From Ursus arctos (taxonomy: Eukaryota > Chordata > Mammalia > Carnivora > Ursidae), in the NCBI RefSeq assembly GCF_023065955.2, contig NW_026622874.1, forward strand, positions 31,199,772 to 31,263,771: a stretch of 64,000 nucleotides of DNA. The letters are read 5' to 3'. Within the stretch, counting starts at the first letter, position 1. Every line of letters starts with the position of its first letter. Below, piece after piece: positions 1 through 11,689 of this stretch. The translations under genes were made by a program, and so were the position numbers. The notes beneath the pieces were generated by a model that saw only the letters and a program-made list of their open reading frames with translations, had not been told where the DNA came from and searched no databases.

Positions 1-1121
1 GCAAAAAAAAAAAAAAAAAACTTAAGTGGATTATCCTTCGTCCTGCACAAAGCAATAGCAGCCACCCACCTCAAAGGAAGAAGAGTAACACATACAGAAA
101 CACTCCTGTAATTGTCATAAGCTGGGAAAAGTAGCACCAAGATCAGCTTCCCCAGTTAGCTCTATTAAACTATAAGCATTCTAGCTATCATCTCCAAATT
201 CTCATCTCCTACGGCTTTTACACTTTTTACGACTGTATTAGGATAAGAAACTATCAGAATTGAACAGATTCAAGATACTTTGTAAGCCAGGCCCATAATT
301 TGTAAACCTACCACTAATAAGCACAATCCTCTGTCAACAATCATATAAGATAGCTGATAACTACTCTCCCTGAGATGCTAATTGGTGAGGTTTAAATTAT
401 TATTTAGGGTTGTACTTGTAAGAAATCATAAAGGCCACCTAGACCAGTAATGAGCAGGACACAAAGAACCACAGGTGACCACTGAACTTCAAGACAGTCT
501 GGTTCAAGTCGGATAAAAGATTAGTAAGTTATCTCTGCTACTACTTCTCAGGTATGACCAGGTATTTATAATTCACTGATTTAAATAAATGATTTTCATC
601 TAGTCAAAAAAAAAATGTAGCAGATAATAAATTCGAACATCTATACATCTTCCCCATGGACTCAATGAAGGCATTTTCATTTTTAAAGGTTAAAACAAAA
701 CAAAACAAAACAAGTTTACCACTGATCTCCAATTCTCTAGCCACTACAAGAATTTTTTTCCTCTAATTTCCTAAACAGACTGTAATTTTTACTGAGATAT
801 TATATGTTGATTTGTGCATACTCAGTACACTTAATTCAGTAATGCCATAAAGATACCTTCAATATATAGAAAATACTACATAGAGGACCATACAGAGAGT
901 TCATCATCATAAAACTAGACACCACCTTTCAGATTAATATGACTTGGACATATTAACATATATATTCACCTATGAGAGGCATATCATTATTTTAGTTAGG
1001 GGTTCACAAAGACATAAGATATCTGAAGTAATAAACACCAAAGAAACAGAATTTCAGATGATGAAAACTCTTGCCTAAGAAGAACAGCCTACAAAACTAA
1101 CACTATGTAAGTAAGCAGTAG

Positions 1122-1835
1122 CTTATTTTTTAAATTGAGATATAAATACATATACCACAAAATTCACCATCTTAAAGTGTACAATTTGTTGGATTTTACT
1201 ATAATAACAGAATTGTGGAACCATCACCACTAACCTAATTCCAGAACATTTTCACCACTCCTTAAGAAAGCCCCAGACCCATGGGAAATAGCCCCCCCTT
1301 CTTTTCACCTCCCAGCCCTGGCAAGCACTAACCTACTTTGTGTCTCTATGAATTTGTCCATTCTGGACATTTCATATGAATGGAATCATAAAATATGTGC
1401 CCTTTTGTGTCTGGCTCCTTTCGCTCGGCATAACGTTTTTGAGATCTGTCCATGCTGTAGCTTGTATAAATACTTCAATCTTGTTTATGGAGGAGTAATA
1501 TTCCATTGTATAGGTATACCACATTTTGTTTAATTCTTTCATCAGCATTCTTTCTACTTTTTGGCTTTTATGAAAAATGCTGCTATGAACATTTGTATGA
1601 AAGTTTTATATGAACACATGTTTTCAATTCTCTTGTATATACATACACCTAGGAGTGCAACTGCTGGGTCATTTGGTAACTCTCTTTTTAACTTTTTGAA
1701 GAACCGTCAAACTGTTTCGTAAAGGGGCTGCACCATTCTACCTTTCCACCAGCAATACATAAGAATTCCAATTTCTTCACATCCTCATCAACACCTATTA
1801 TCAATTTTTACAATCATCTTTAATCAAGCATTTGG
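1122..1835 (-). mobile_element. Old L1 3' end (ORF2 C-terminus and 3'UTR)
   Basis: Read on the minus strand this is the familiar end of an old L1M-class element: the region of the ORF2 C-terminal cysteine motif, then the stretch whose plus-strand reading contains 'ggaatcataaaatatgtg' and 'aatattccattgtat'. It is degenerate with many indels. It joins an oppositely oriented L1 piece starting at about 1,878. Confidence 0.8.
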
Positions 1836-1877
1836 AAGAGGACTGTAGAGTGTCCTTTGAGTTCTATTTTATTTTTC

Positions 1878-2700
1878 ACTAGAATAGCTGCCCAAGAAAG
1901 AGAAAGTATAACTGGAAAGGAGTAAATAAGTCATTATTTGCAGATGACATGACTGTCTACAAAGAAAACCCAGCATATCTTTAGAAATATTTAAATAATT
2001 CAGCAATATGGCTGAGGATCAATATACAAAAATTAATTGGCTCTCTATCAAATTTCAATTACAGTAGCAGCAAAAAATATAAGATATCTAACAAATCTAA
2101 CAAAAGAAATCTAACAAAAGACATGCAATATCTTTATAGAAAAATTGTAAACTTTATTGAAAAATATTAACCAAGTGCAAAGATACACCATGTTCAAGAA
2201 CAAGCAGTTTTGGTACCATAACAATATTAACTCCACACTGATGTAAAGATTCAACACAACTCCCGTTAAAATTTCAAAAGATCTTTTTGAGAAACCAAAC
2301 TGATTCTAAAATTTATATGGAAAAACAAAGGCCCAGAAAAAATCCTGGCACCACTGAAGAAGAAAAAGAAGGAGAATCTCCCCTAATAAGACAATAAGAA
2401 TCAAAAAGCTCTACTAATTAGAATAGGGAGGTACAGCTAAGGCATAGGTAACTGTTGATTAATAGAACAAAGAGCGGCGCCGGGAAACAGACCCATACAC
2501 ACATACAACAAAGGCAGCACTGCCAATCGGTGAGAAATGTTTGGAATATTTAGTAAATCGTATTGAAACTACTGGATAGCCATAAAGAAAAAGCAAAACT
2601 GGATTCTTATTTCGACCACATAAAAAATTAATCCCAGATGGATCAATAACTTAAATATGACTTTAAGCCTTAAGGCAACATTTTAAACTTTTAAAAATAA
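1878..2700 (+). mobile_element. Old L1 ORF2 reverse-transcriptase region, inverted relative to its neighbour
   Basis: Contains 'ttatttgcagatgacatgac', the coding sequence around the L1 reverse-transcriptase FADD motif, followed by the typical downstream ORF2 region, with no open frame left. It probably belongs to the same insertion as 1,122-1,835 by 5' inversion (twin priming), because its end lies slightly upstream of the L1 position where the minus-strand piece begins. Confidence 0.7.
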
Positions 2701-3689
2701 TATATAATTTCCTCAAAAAGTCTCAAAGAGTGTTAGAGACAGAGAGACAGAGAGCAGGAAAGAAAAGAGAGGAAGAAAGAAAAGAATGAAAAGAAACAAA
2801 GAATATATTTATAAGTTAGACTAAATTAACACTTTCATTCACCAAAACACCATAGACATTTCTGAGTATCCAAAGAAAATGGAAGCCACCTAGCACCATA
2901 CCTCCTAATTTCTCCTCCCTAAACTGTACAAAAGAAGGGAAAAATAAATATACATAAAAACTATGTTCTCAGGATAATCTGTTCTTCAGAAGAATGCTGA
3001 AACTTCAAAATAACTGATAGTAAAAATACAAAACTTAACCAAATTGTAGTGCATAATCTCTCATGCTCCCACCCACTCCAACCCCACTGAAAGGTTTTGT
3101 TGTAAGCACAGGGAAGACAAAGGAAAACAGCTGAGAAGACAGAAAAGAGAAGATAGCAAGGGTTGATCTTAAACTACTGTCGGAAAGATAAGTTCATCCT
3201 AAATCTGAAAGCATTAAAAAATAAACAAGTAATTGAGTAGATGACAGCGCAGGGAAGAACTTCAAAGGGCATGTGAGTTAAAGGGGTAAGCATGATTTAA
3301 AGGGGCAGTCTTTGTAACTGACAGTTTCAGGAGAAGAAACAATGCAGAGGGAGAAGGCTTTCTGGCAACTGGGTGGAGAAGGGGAAAAGAAAATGGGATA
3401 GAGGACAGCAAGACAAGAGAATCACAAAACCAGAGGATTCGCAATCCCTTCCACGCCAAAACAAAATACAACAAAAACTCCACTGTATCTTTCCATATCG
3501 ACCTCTTCTACCGAGCCTGAAATTCTTTCACTGAAATCACATCTTGTGGTTACACAACTACATCCAGAGGGAATTTATCCAGATGGTAACCATTAACAAA
3601 AACAGAACATGTAAGACTAGGAATATATAATATATAAACAGGTGGATTAACTGATAAATGAGAGAATGTACCTCTCTGTCGTTCTTGGG

Positions 3690-4080
3690 CTCACTGGCTC
3701 ATTAATATTTCCCAGCCTGTTTTGAGGTCAGATGTAGCCATGTGACTGAATTGCTGACGTGGGATATGAATCTTAGGGAATGCACGCTGCTTCCAGGCTT
3801 AGTCCATAACCACCTCTGAGGCACAATTCTCATTTCCCAGTCCCTCTCCTCCACCCTCTGCGGACGCAGATGAATCCAGCAACCTCTGAAGCCACGCACT
3901 GAAGATACCACAGCCACAAGACAGGAGTCTGGATCCCTGAACCACGGCTCAAACGAGTGTCATGTGGCCAATCGACAGACCTGATCTAGACTTCACACAA
4001 GTGAAAAATAAACCTTTAACCTCTTCAAGTCATTGTTTGTTTGGGGTTTGCCTGGCAGAGCAGCTAACAGTACTGTAAGT
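3690..4080 (+). repeat. Unassigned ancient interspersed repeat
   Basis: A block with the feel of an old LTR or DNA-transposon relic: 'atgtagccatgtgactgaat' near the start, 'aaaataaacctttaacctct' and a run resembling a polyadenylation region near the end. A related block lies at 7,296-7,740. I cannot name the family from memory. Confidence 0.35.
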
Positions 4081-4534
4081 AATATGCTGGCTAATTATCT
4101 CCTAGGGAAGCAGAAAAACTTTAATGACCTATGATATACAAAGGGATATGTCAACATGGGAGGAAGAGTGGTAACAGAAATCAAATCTGAATGACAGAAA
4201 TCACCATGGACTTGAAATCTGGTTAATGAGGAATGGGTTAATGAACTGGGTGCCTGAAAGTGGACAGTAAAGAGAGAGGGTATTTTAAGAAGAGAGGTGA
4301 AAACTGTACAAAAAAGAAAATATAAGTGCTGCTTACTGCAAACAACATTGATCATAAAGAAGTAAATTCTGAAAACTGACTTAAAACTGAAATACAAATA
4401 TACTAGAGAAAAGGGATGTGGACGAATGAATCAGGAGGATGAAATAATATTTTATTACTTTTGTTATGATTACAATTGTTAAATTTTATTATTATTTACT
4501 TTAGTTTTATTCAATAAATGTACACAAGAATCTC

Positions 4535-4700
4535 TGAGGAAGACAATACTGTTATCCCATTTTAGAGATGAGAACAGTGACATACTTAAGGGCACAGTAA
4601 CCTGCCCAAGGTCACAAAGTTAGTAAGTCGTTGAAATATAGCATTAGAACCCAGGAGTCTCGACTCGAGAACCACATACCTAACCACAATGCTGACCTAC
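4535..4700 (-). repeat. MIR SINE
   Basis: Plus-strand text 'ttatcccattttagagatga' followed by 'cctgcccaaggtcacaaagt' and 'tagaacccaggagtctcgac' is the reverse complement of the MIR core and tail region. Highly diverged, as expected of this ancient tRNA-derived SINE. Confidence 0.8.
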
Positions 4701-5589
4701 TAAAAAGAACTCTTTACCTGCCACAGCAGAAACACAACATATGTCTAAATATTTTCAAAATCAAGAAATAGCAGAGAAAGGTAAGCAGGAAAAAAAGACA
4801 GCTAAAAGGGTTGAAAGCCTTTGCCTCTGTGGAGTGGGACTGGTGTGAAGGACAGAAGGGCTTAGTAATATGTAAAAAGTATCACTTTGATTTAAAAATC
4901 AGGGCTTTCACTTTTAAAGAAAAGAGATAATTAAGACACATGTTACATACACCGTAATTTTGCATGAGTCTGGATTTTAAAAGCGGATCTAATGCAAACT
5001 AACACAAGTTGCTTGTGTAACAGAACACTTTAACGCGTATTCAACTATACCATTCTATTCTCTTCGTATACAGACTATTGCTTGTTACTTTGCCGACTTT
5101 CTGTCAACATCTCTAAAAGAACCACTATGTTAAAATCACCTGGGAACATTTATTTATTCCTGCAAGATGCTTTTAGGTGAGAAAGTTATTCAAAAATCAA
5201 ACAATTATCTCTAGCAGAATGCAAGACAACTACTGTCTTTTTAAATTAATTCCAAAGATAATAAACACATTAAGATAAAATACTAATCAAGTTCAACAAC
5301 TACAACATAAATATCTTTTCATTTTCACATGGAAGTCTATATTCATGTTAATGCTATACTTGTCCGTCATCTTCTGTTTTCTACCTAAGCTTACCTCCTG
5401 GCTAATCTCAAATAATCTCATGGCTTTAAATATATATACCCCCAAATTTATATCTCCTATCCTGACCTTTTCCCTGAATTCCAAATTTAGATAACCAACT
5501 AACTGCCCTCCTTATAGCTTTAATAAATAGGTGTCTTGAAGTCAACAAGAGCAATGCATAAGGACAGGATTTATGCAATTTGTAATACA

Positions 5590-6230
5590 ATTATGTAAGA
5601 ATTACTCTTTGACTCAGAAACCCCACTTTTCAGAACCTAGCTAAAAACACATCATGAATAAGTATTAACACATGCACAAAGTTATTCACCATAACACTAT
5701 TTTAATAGCAAAAATTTTAAACAAGCAATTTCCATTTGTGAGCAATCAGTTGAATAAATGATGGTACGTTCACATAATGAAGTACAATGAAGCTAGAAAA
5801 AAAGACTGAGAGCTTTAGGTTCTGCTGTGAATTTCACTCTGAGGTACACAGTTTAAAGGGGAAAAAAAGCAAGACACAAAACAACATAAGTAGCACTTCA
5901 TCTTTTGTAGAAAGGAGAAATAATATATATAATTCTTATTTATATACCTATATATATTTCTTATATATATCTTTTTATATGTGTTTATATATACCTTTTT
6001 ATATATATATTATACATCTTTCTATATTATATATAAACAACTAAACAAATGCAGAACTGGAACATTCTAAAATCTACTAGGTTAAGACTCTTGAAAAGTA
6101 CACATAACTGAAGCAAACATAGAAAACAAATACAATTTTTGAATTTAGGTGGGGAGTCCATGTGGGTTCACTACTCTAACCTCTTTTTTGTATGTCTGAA
6201 ATTTTTCATAATTATTAAAGGGGAAATATA
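5590..6230 (+). mobile_element. Old L1M fragment with AT-rich low-complexity tract
   Basis: 'actctttgactcagaaaccc' through 'gaataaatgatggtacgttc' follows the ORF2 3' end/3'UTR layout of old L1 elements. A (TA)n-rich tract at about 5,920-6,030 interrupts it. The 85-residue open frame here is low-complexity and not a gene. Confidence 0.55.
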
Positions 6231-6239
6231 ATTCAAGAT

Positions 6240-6770
6240 ATATTAACACCCTTCAATGGCTTCTATCTCACTTACAAAATGTCAATATACTTTCATGACG
6301 TGCAAGACCCTATACAATCCGGTCCTGTATTATTTGCCTGCCTTTATTCCTTTCCCTGTTACTCTGCGCCAGCCACCCACTGGCCTTCTTTCTGTTCTTC
6401 AGGCAAGCCAAGATCATTGGTGTCTTCACACCTGTTCCTTCTGCCTGGAATGTTCTTCCCTCATATATTGGCATGGCTTACTCCTTTCATTCCAATTACT
6501 ATTTGGTTTTCATTTTCTCCCTGGCCACCCTAAACTGCTGAGGAGGTAAGCTGCAAACCCTATTTCCTTTTCCATGATTTATCTTTCTCCATATCGCTTA
6601 TCACTTCCTCAGATAATATATGGTTTACACTCTACTTATGTATTATCGGTCTCCCTCCTTTGGAAGGTAAACTCCACGTGGGCAACCATTTCTATATGTT
6701 CTACTCCCAGCACCTTTAACAGGGCCATGCACACACACGTCAGGAAACTTTAAGAATACACCACGGTCAT
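6240..6770 (+). mobile_element. L2 (LINE2) 3' end
   Basis: 'cttcaatggcttctatctca', 'ggccttctttctgttcttca', 'tctgcctggaatgttcttcc' and the later 'ctcccagcacctttaacagg' follow the L2 3' region in order. Open frames inside it are chance. Confidence 0.8.
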
Positions 6771-7295
6771 TATGTACTATGAACCCTAACGTGCACTGGC
6801 CATATGCAGGGCAAACGGCACCTCCCATTTTGTGACTTGCCTTGTGTACCCTGCTTATAGTAGCCCTTATTGTACAAAAGTTTTAAATTTAAAAATAGTA
6901 AAATTTATCAATCTTTTCCTTCAGAGGTTGTGCTTTCTGTGACTTGAAAACTTGTTTCCCACACTGAGATCACAGAGTGATTTCAAATATGCTCTTAAGT
7001 TTTAAAGTTAATCTTAAATCGTATTTCAGTTTACAGCATGAAACACAGACTTACTTTTATTTTTTTCCAATAGATAACCAATTTTCTCAGCATCATTTAA
7101 TAAGTAGTCCATCTTTATTCCACTGAATCGTGGGGTCACCTTTCACGTAAGCGAAGTTTCCCTGTGTATGAGTATCTGCTTCTGTTCTCTTTATCGCGTC
7201 TCATTGGACTATCTGCCTGTATCTGGGCCAATTCCGTACTATTTTCATTACTCTAACTTTACAAGAAGCTCTGGATATCACTAGGGCAAATCCCT

Positions 7296-7740
7296 AAGGC
7301 AGAGACAGCTAACTGCCACCCAATGTCCACTCTTTCTCTCGCTGGTTTAGTCATGGAATCAGCTTCCTGGATTTAGCGCACGAAGGGCAGCCTGGCGGAA
7401 CTAGTCTCAGCTTCCCTTGTTGCTGTGTACGGCCACGTGACTACATTCTGGCCAATGACATGTCAGTAGAAGTCACGTGTTTGCAACTCTGGTTCACAGC
7501 CTTAAAAACCGCTCTTTCCCCCTTTCCCTTTCTGGCAACTGGAATGTGGACATGGTAACCTCAAACATGCCAAGGAAGACAACATCCTAGGGCACATCAG
7601 AGCAGGACAGAAGAAAATATTAAGTAGAATCGGATACCTCCATTCTGCCTATCAGCTTAGACTTCTACATTAAGAGAGAAAGAAACCTTTCTTCTTCAGT
7701 CACTTCATCTCTGATAAAGCAACCAAATGAATATTTTAAT
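7296..7740 (+). repeat. Unassigned ancient repeat inserted in L1
   Basis: Starts 'gcagagacagctaactgcca' and carries 'ggccacgtgactacattctg' and 'gccaatgacatgtcagtaga'. This resembles the block at 3,690-4,080 and breaks the surrounding L1. Family not identified. Confidence 0.35.
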
Positions 7741-8024
7741 TAATACATACCCACCCCCTACTACATTCCTTTACTTCAAAGCTATTTTAGTTATTTTTGC
7801 TATTTGCTCTGCCATATACATTTAAGAAATAACTTGTACATTCCCTGAAAATTCTTGTTGGGATTCAGATTAGAGTTCCATTAAATTTATAGATTAATTT
7901 GGGGAGTACTGCCAATTTAAACATACTGCATATTTCTACTCATAAAAATTATTTATCTCTTCATTTACATGTTTTCTTTTATGTCTGTATATAAAGCTTT
8001 TTCATTTTCTCCATAAAATGAAAA

Positions 8025-9232
8025 AACATAATACAGAAGCCGCAAGTAAATAATGTTAGGCTTGTAAAAGGGGTATAATTGCACTTACCAGTGAGCTTTC
8101 CAAAATCCTAAAAGCATTAATGACTTCTTGATAGTAAATTTGAAGTCATAGATGAAATGGACAATTTCAGAGAAAAACATAATTTAAACTGAGAGTAAAG
8201 TTAAATTAATCATAAGTGGTTTTCAGTCTTCAAAGAAAAAAGGACCCAACAAAAGAAGTCATACACTTCTTTTGTTCAATTTGTTCCTGGGTATATTATA
8301 GATATCACAATACCCTAAAAGAGATCTTTTATTGCATTTTCTAATTGTTACCCATTACATATAAAAATGTGCCTTATTTTTATATAGTAATCTTGCATTA
8401 ATCAAATTTACTGAACTCTCTTATTCTATTAATTTGTTTATAAAGTCTCTTGGATTTTCTATGTAGATAATCAACATCACCTATGAATAATAGCTTTATC
8501 CCTTCCTTTTTAAACGGATACTTTCTATTTCTCTGTCCTGGCTTACTACTGGCTAAACTGTCCAATATGATACTGAATGGCAACTTTCATGCTTCTAATA
8601 TTTCATCATTAAGTATTTACCTATTTTTGACAGATACCTTTTATTAGGTTAAAGAAGTTTCTTTATATTCTTAGAGTAAGAGCTTTCATTACAAATGAAC
8701 GATACAGTTTATTAAATGCTTTAATTGAGATGCCCGCACGATCAACACGATCAACATGGTAACCTTATGGATAGATGCCCACGCAGCATTCTTGGAATGA
8801 TCCAACTTGTCATATGTTTGTATGTTTTTCTCAAACCATTGCAGCATTTCTTTTGCTAATTCTTACACTCATATTTCTAAGTAAGATCAGCATGTATTTC
8901 CCTCTCTCATACTGTACTACTTTGGATTAGTATCAAGGGTATATTCTAGTCTCATGAAGTAATTTGGGATAATGTTCCATTTCTTTTAGTCTCTGGAACA
9001 GTGTTCATAAGGTTGGGTCCTTTTTTCTTTGAAGACTGAAAACCACTTATGATTAACTTTACTCTCAGTTTAAATTATGTTTTTCTCTGAAATTGTCCAT
9101 TTCATCTATGACTTCAAATTTACTATCAAGAAGTCATTAATGCTTTTAGGATTTTGGAAAGCTCACTGGTAAGTGCAATTATACCCCTTTTACAAGCCTA
9201 ACATTATTTACTTGCGGCTTCTGTATTATGTT
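8025..9232. repeat. Near-perfect long inverted repeat (226/221-bp arms, 761-bp spacer)
   Basis: The left arm, 8,025-8,250, is the exact reverse complement of the right arm, 9,012-9,232, over all 221 alignable bases; the only difference is a 5-base 'aaatt' extra in the left arm near 8,203. The right arm reads continuously with its old L1 flank, so it is probably the original and the left arm the inverted copy. Identity this high within heavily decayed L1 means a recent event or recent gene conversion. The transcript of SYT14 intron 2 would fold here into a long perfect duplex. Confidence 0.95.
8248..8276. repeat. Perfect 12-bp hairpin at the inverted-repeat junction
   Basis: 'aacaaaagaagt', a 5-base loop 'catac', then 'acttcttttgtt'. 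The first three bases are the last three of the left arm, so the hairpin straddles the inner breakpoint. Confidence 0.9.
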
Positions 9233-9707
9233 CTTAATTAGCCATAGCCAGAGATCTAGTTCATAAGCCTTTCCAAAGTACTGGCATTTTGGTTCTGTTT
9301 ATCTTTATTGTATCTCTGCTTATTTGATTAATTTTTTGTTATCTTTAGTCTTTCCTTCTTTCTACTTTCTCTGAGCTTACAAGAAGATAGCTCTAACTTC
9401 TTACATTGAATGCCTGTCTCATAAATTCCATTCTCTTCTTTTCTAACATAAGCATATAGGATATTGACTTTTTTTTTTTAAAGCTACAAATTCTTTGGCA
9501 CTACTCCCATGATGAGTCTCCTCCCCTTGAGCCTAGGCAGGCTTGCAAGTGCTTGTGTCAATACAGTACAACAGAAGTGATACCATGTGCCTCCTTCCAG
9601 GGGTAGATTAAAAAGTCACACATTATCTACCTTACCTGTTAGAATACTGGCCACCACGAGAAGTCTACGCCTGTGAATCTACAGCTCTAATTTTCAGTTC
9701 CTTGTTT

Positions 9708-10465
9708 AAAAAAAAAAATCCTTATTGACATAATTCACCATAAATTCTATCCTTTAAAGTGTAGGATTCAGTGGTTTTCAGTATATTCACAGAGCTGTGC
9801 GACCATTACTACTGTCTCATTTCAGAGCATTTTCATCACCTCAAAAAGAAACTCTGTACCCATCAGCAGTCACTCTCCATTCCCTCTTTCCCCCAGCCCC
9901 TGGAAACCACTAATCTACTTTCTGTCTCTACGGATTTGCTTACTCTGGACATTTCATATAAATAGGATCATACAATATGTGGCCTTTTATGTCTGCCTTC
10001 TTTCCCTTAGGATAATGTTTTCAAGGTTTATCCATATTGTAGCATGTATCAATACCTCATTCCTTTTCACTGCTGAATAATACTCCGTTATAAGGACAGA
10101 CCACATTTTGTTTATTCAGCCATCACTTCATGGGCATTTAGGTTTTTTTCTACTTTGGTTATTAAGAATAATGATGCTATGACAATTACAGTACCGGCTT
10201 TTATGCAAACATAAGTTTTCAATTTTCTTGGTTATACACCTAGGAATAAAGTTCTGGGTCTGCATTTAACTTTTGAGGAAATGCCAAACTATTTTCCAAA
10301 GTGGCTGCAGCACTTTCCAATCCCACCAGGATTGTGTGAGGTTCCAATTTCTCTACATCTTCATCAACACCGGTTACTGTCTTTTTGATTTTAGCCATCT
10401 TAGTGGGGTGGAATGGTATCTCAACATGGTTTTGATTGGTATTTCCCCGATGAGCCTCCATATTT
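9708..10465 (-). mobile_element. Old L1 3' end
   Basis: Plus-strand reading contains 'gtatattcacagagctgtgc', 'cctggaaaccactaatctac', 'ggacatttcatataaatagg' and 'aaagtggctgcagcactttc' in the order expected for a reverse-complemented L1M 3'UTR plus ORF2 end. Same class as 1,122-1,835. Confidence 0.8.
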
Positions 10466-10689
10466 TTTAACTCTGATGACTCCCTAACTTTTCTCTGGGC
10501 TTAAAAATACATGCTAGTATTTTCTCCAGTGTTTTTAGCTGTTTTACTGCAGAAATTTTTATATTATCTATTAAAATATTACTGAAAAAATAAATCTTCA
10601 TCATTATATTTAGAATTGTACTTGCATAGAGAAAGTATTCAATAAACGCCTCCTAACTGGTAAGCATCGAATAAAATTATTCGAGATCA

Positions 10690-11211
10690 ATTCGGCTAAA
10701 CCCAATTCAACCACTCATTCACTAATTCCACATTTATTAAGTATCTACCATATGTCCTATGTATTTCTTAGCAGTGAACAAATCAATCAACGCTCCTACC
10801 CAATTAGAGCTTATATTTGATAGAGGGACACAGAGTTCCTCTGCAAAAAAAGTAATGACTATATAAGTGATAAGTGCCAATGAAGACAGACGTTACTAAA
10901 CGGATAGGATGATATCATTAAGATTAAAGAACAGAAAGGGCTACTTTAGATATGGTCAGTAGGAAATGTGTGATTGAGAAAGTAACACTTGGAATGAGAC
11001 CTAAAAGATTAGAGGAGTCAGTCGAAGAGCTGGTGGGGGGTTGGGGAGAGCATTACAGGCCGAGAAAATAGCCTGTAATAAAATCTTTAGCCAGAAACAA
11101 GCCTGGACATTTAATGAGGAAAAATAAAACCCATGTAGCTGAAGCATAGTGGGTAAGAGACAGGATGCATAAAAGAAAAAGCAGGAAGTGGGCAGGGCTC
11201 AGACTACGTAA
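10690..11211. repeat. Ancient interspersed repeat, left half
   Basis: 'attcactaattccacattta', then 'acacttggaatgagacctaa', resembles a very old family (L2-like or unassigned). Its continuation appears at 13,080-13,860 after the MaLR insertion, so the repeat predates that insertion. Confidence 0.5.
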
Positions 11212-11689
11212 GTGCGTTAGGCTGAGTAATGGTCTCTCAAAGATGTCCGTGCCCCAATCCGCAGAACCAGTAAATATTACCTGAAGTGGCAAAAGGGATT
11301 TTGCATATTTCGTTGCGTTAAGGATCTTGAGATGGCGAGATTAGAGCGGATTATCCTACCAGGCCTGATGTAATCACAGGAGTCCTTAGGAGAGGAAGGT
11401 AGGCAATCAGAGTGAGTAGGAGAAAAAAGAAGCAGAACATCAGAAGCAGAGTTCGTGGAGTGACAGGCTGTGAAGATGGGAGGAAGGGACCGCAAGCCAC
11501 GAAACACAGGTGGAAAAGACAAGGACACAGAGCCTCCCCTCCGGCGTCCCGAAGAAAAGCATGACCTCAGCCCAGTGAAACTGACTTTGCGCTTCTGGTC
11601 CGCAGAACTGGAAGAGAATAAGCTTGTGTTGTTTTAAGCCACCAAAGTTGTGGTCATTTGTCACAGCAGCTGCAGGAAATGAATACAGA
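11212..11689 (+). mobile_element. MLT1-like MaLR LTR
   Basis: Starts 'taggctgagtaatggtctct', has 'tgtaatcacaggagtcctta' in the middle and ends 'ttaagccaccaaagttgtgg' ... 'ggaaatgaatacag', the signature 3' end of MLT1/MST-type LTRs. It is followed directly by internal MaLR sequence, so this is the 5' LTR of a partial provirus. Confidence 0.75.

Larger units (their letters stand above)
7060..9470 (-). mobile_element. Old L1/HAL1-class element, interrupted
   Basis: Minus-strand L1 sequence is recognisable by plus-strand blocks such as 'tttatagattaatttgggga' (7,890s), 'ttctccataaaatg' (8,007-8,020) and, to the right of the inverted duplication, 'tggcattttggttctg'. It is interrupted at 7,296-7,740 by another old repeat and at 8,025-8,250 by an inverted copy of its own 9,012-9,232 segment. 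No coding capacity remains. Confidence 0.6.
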
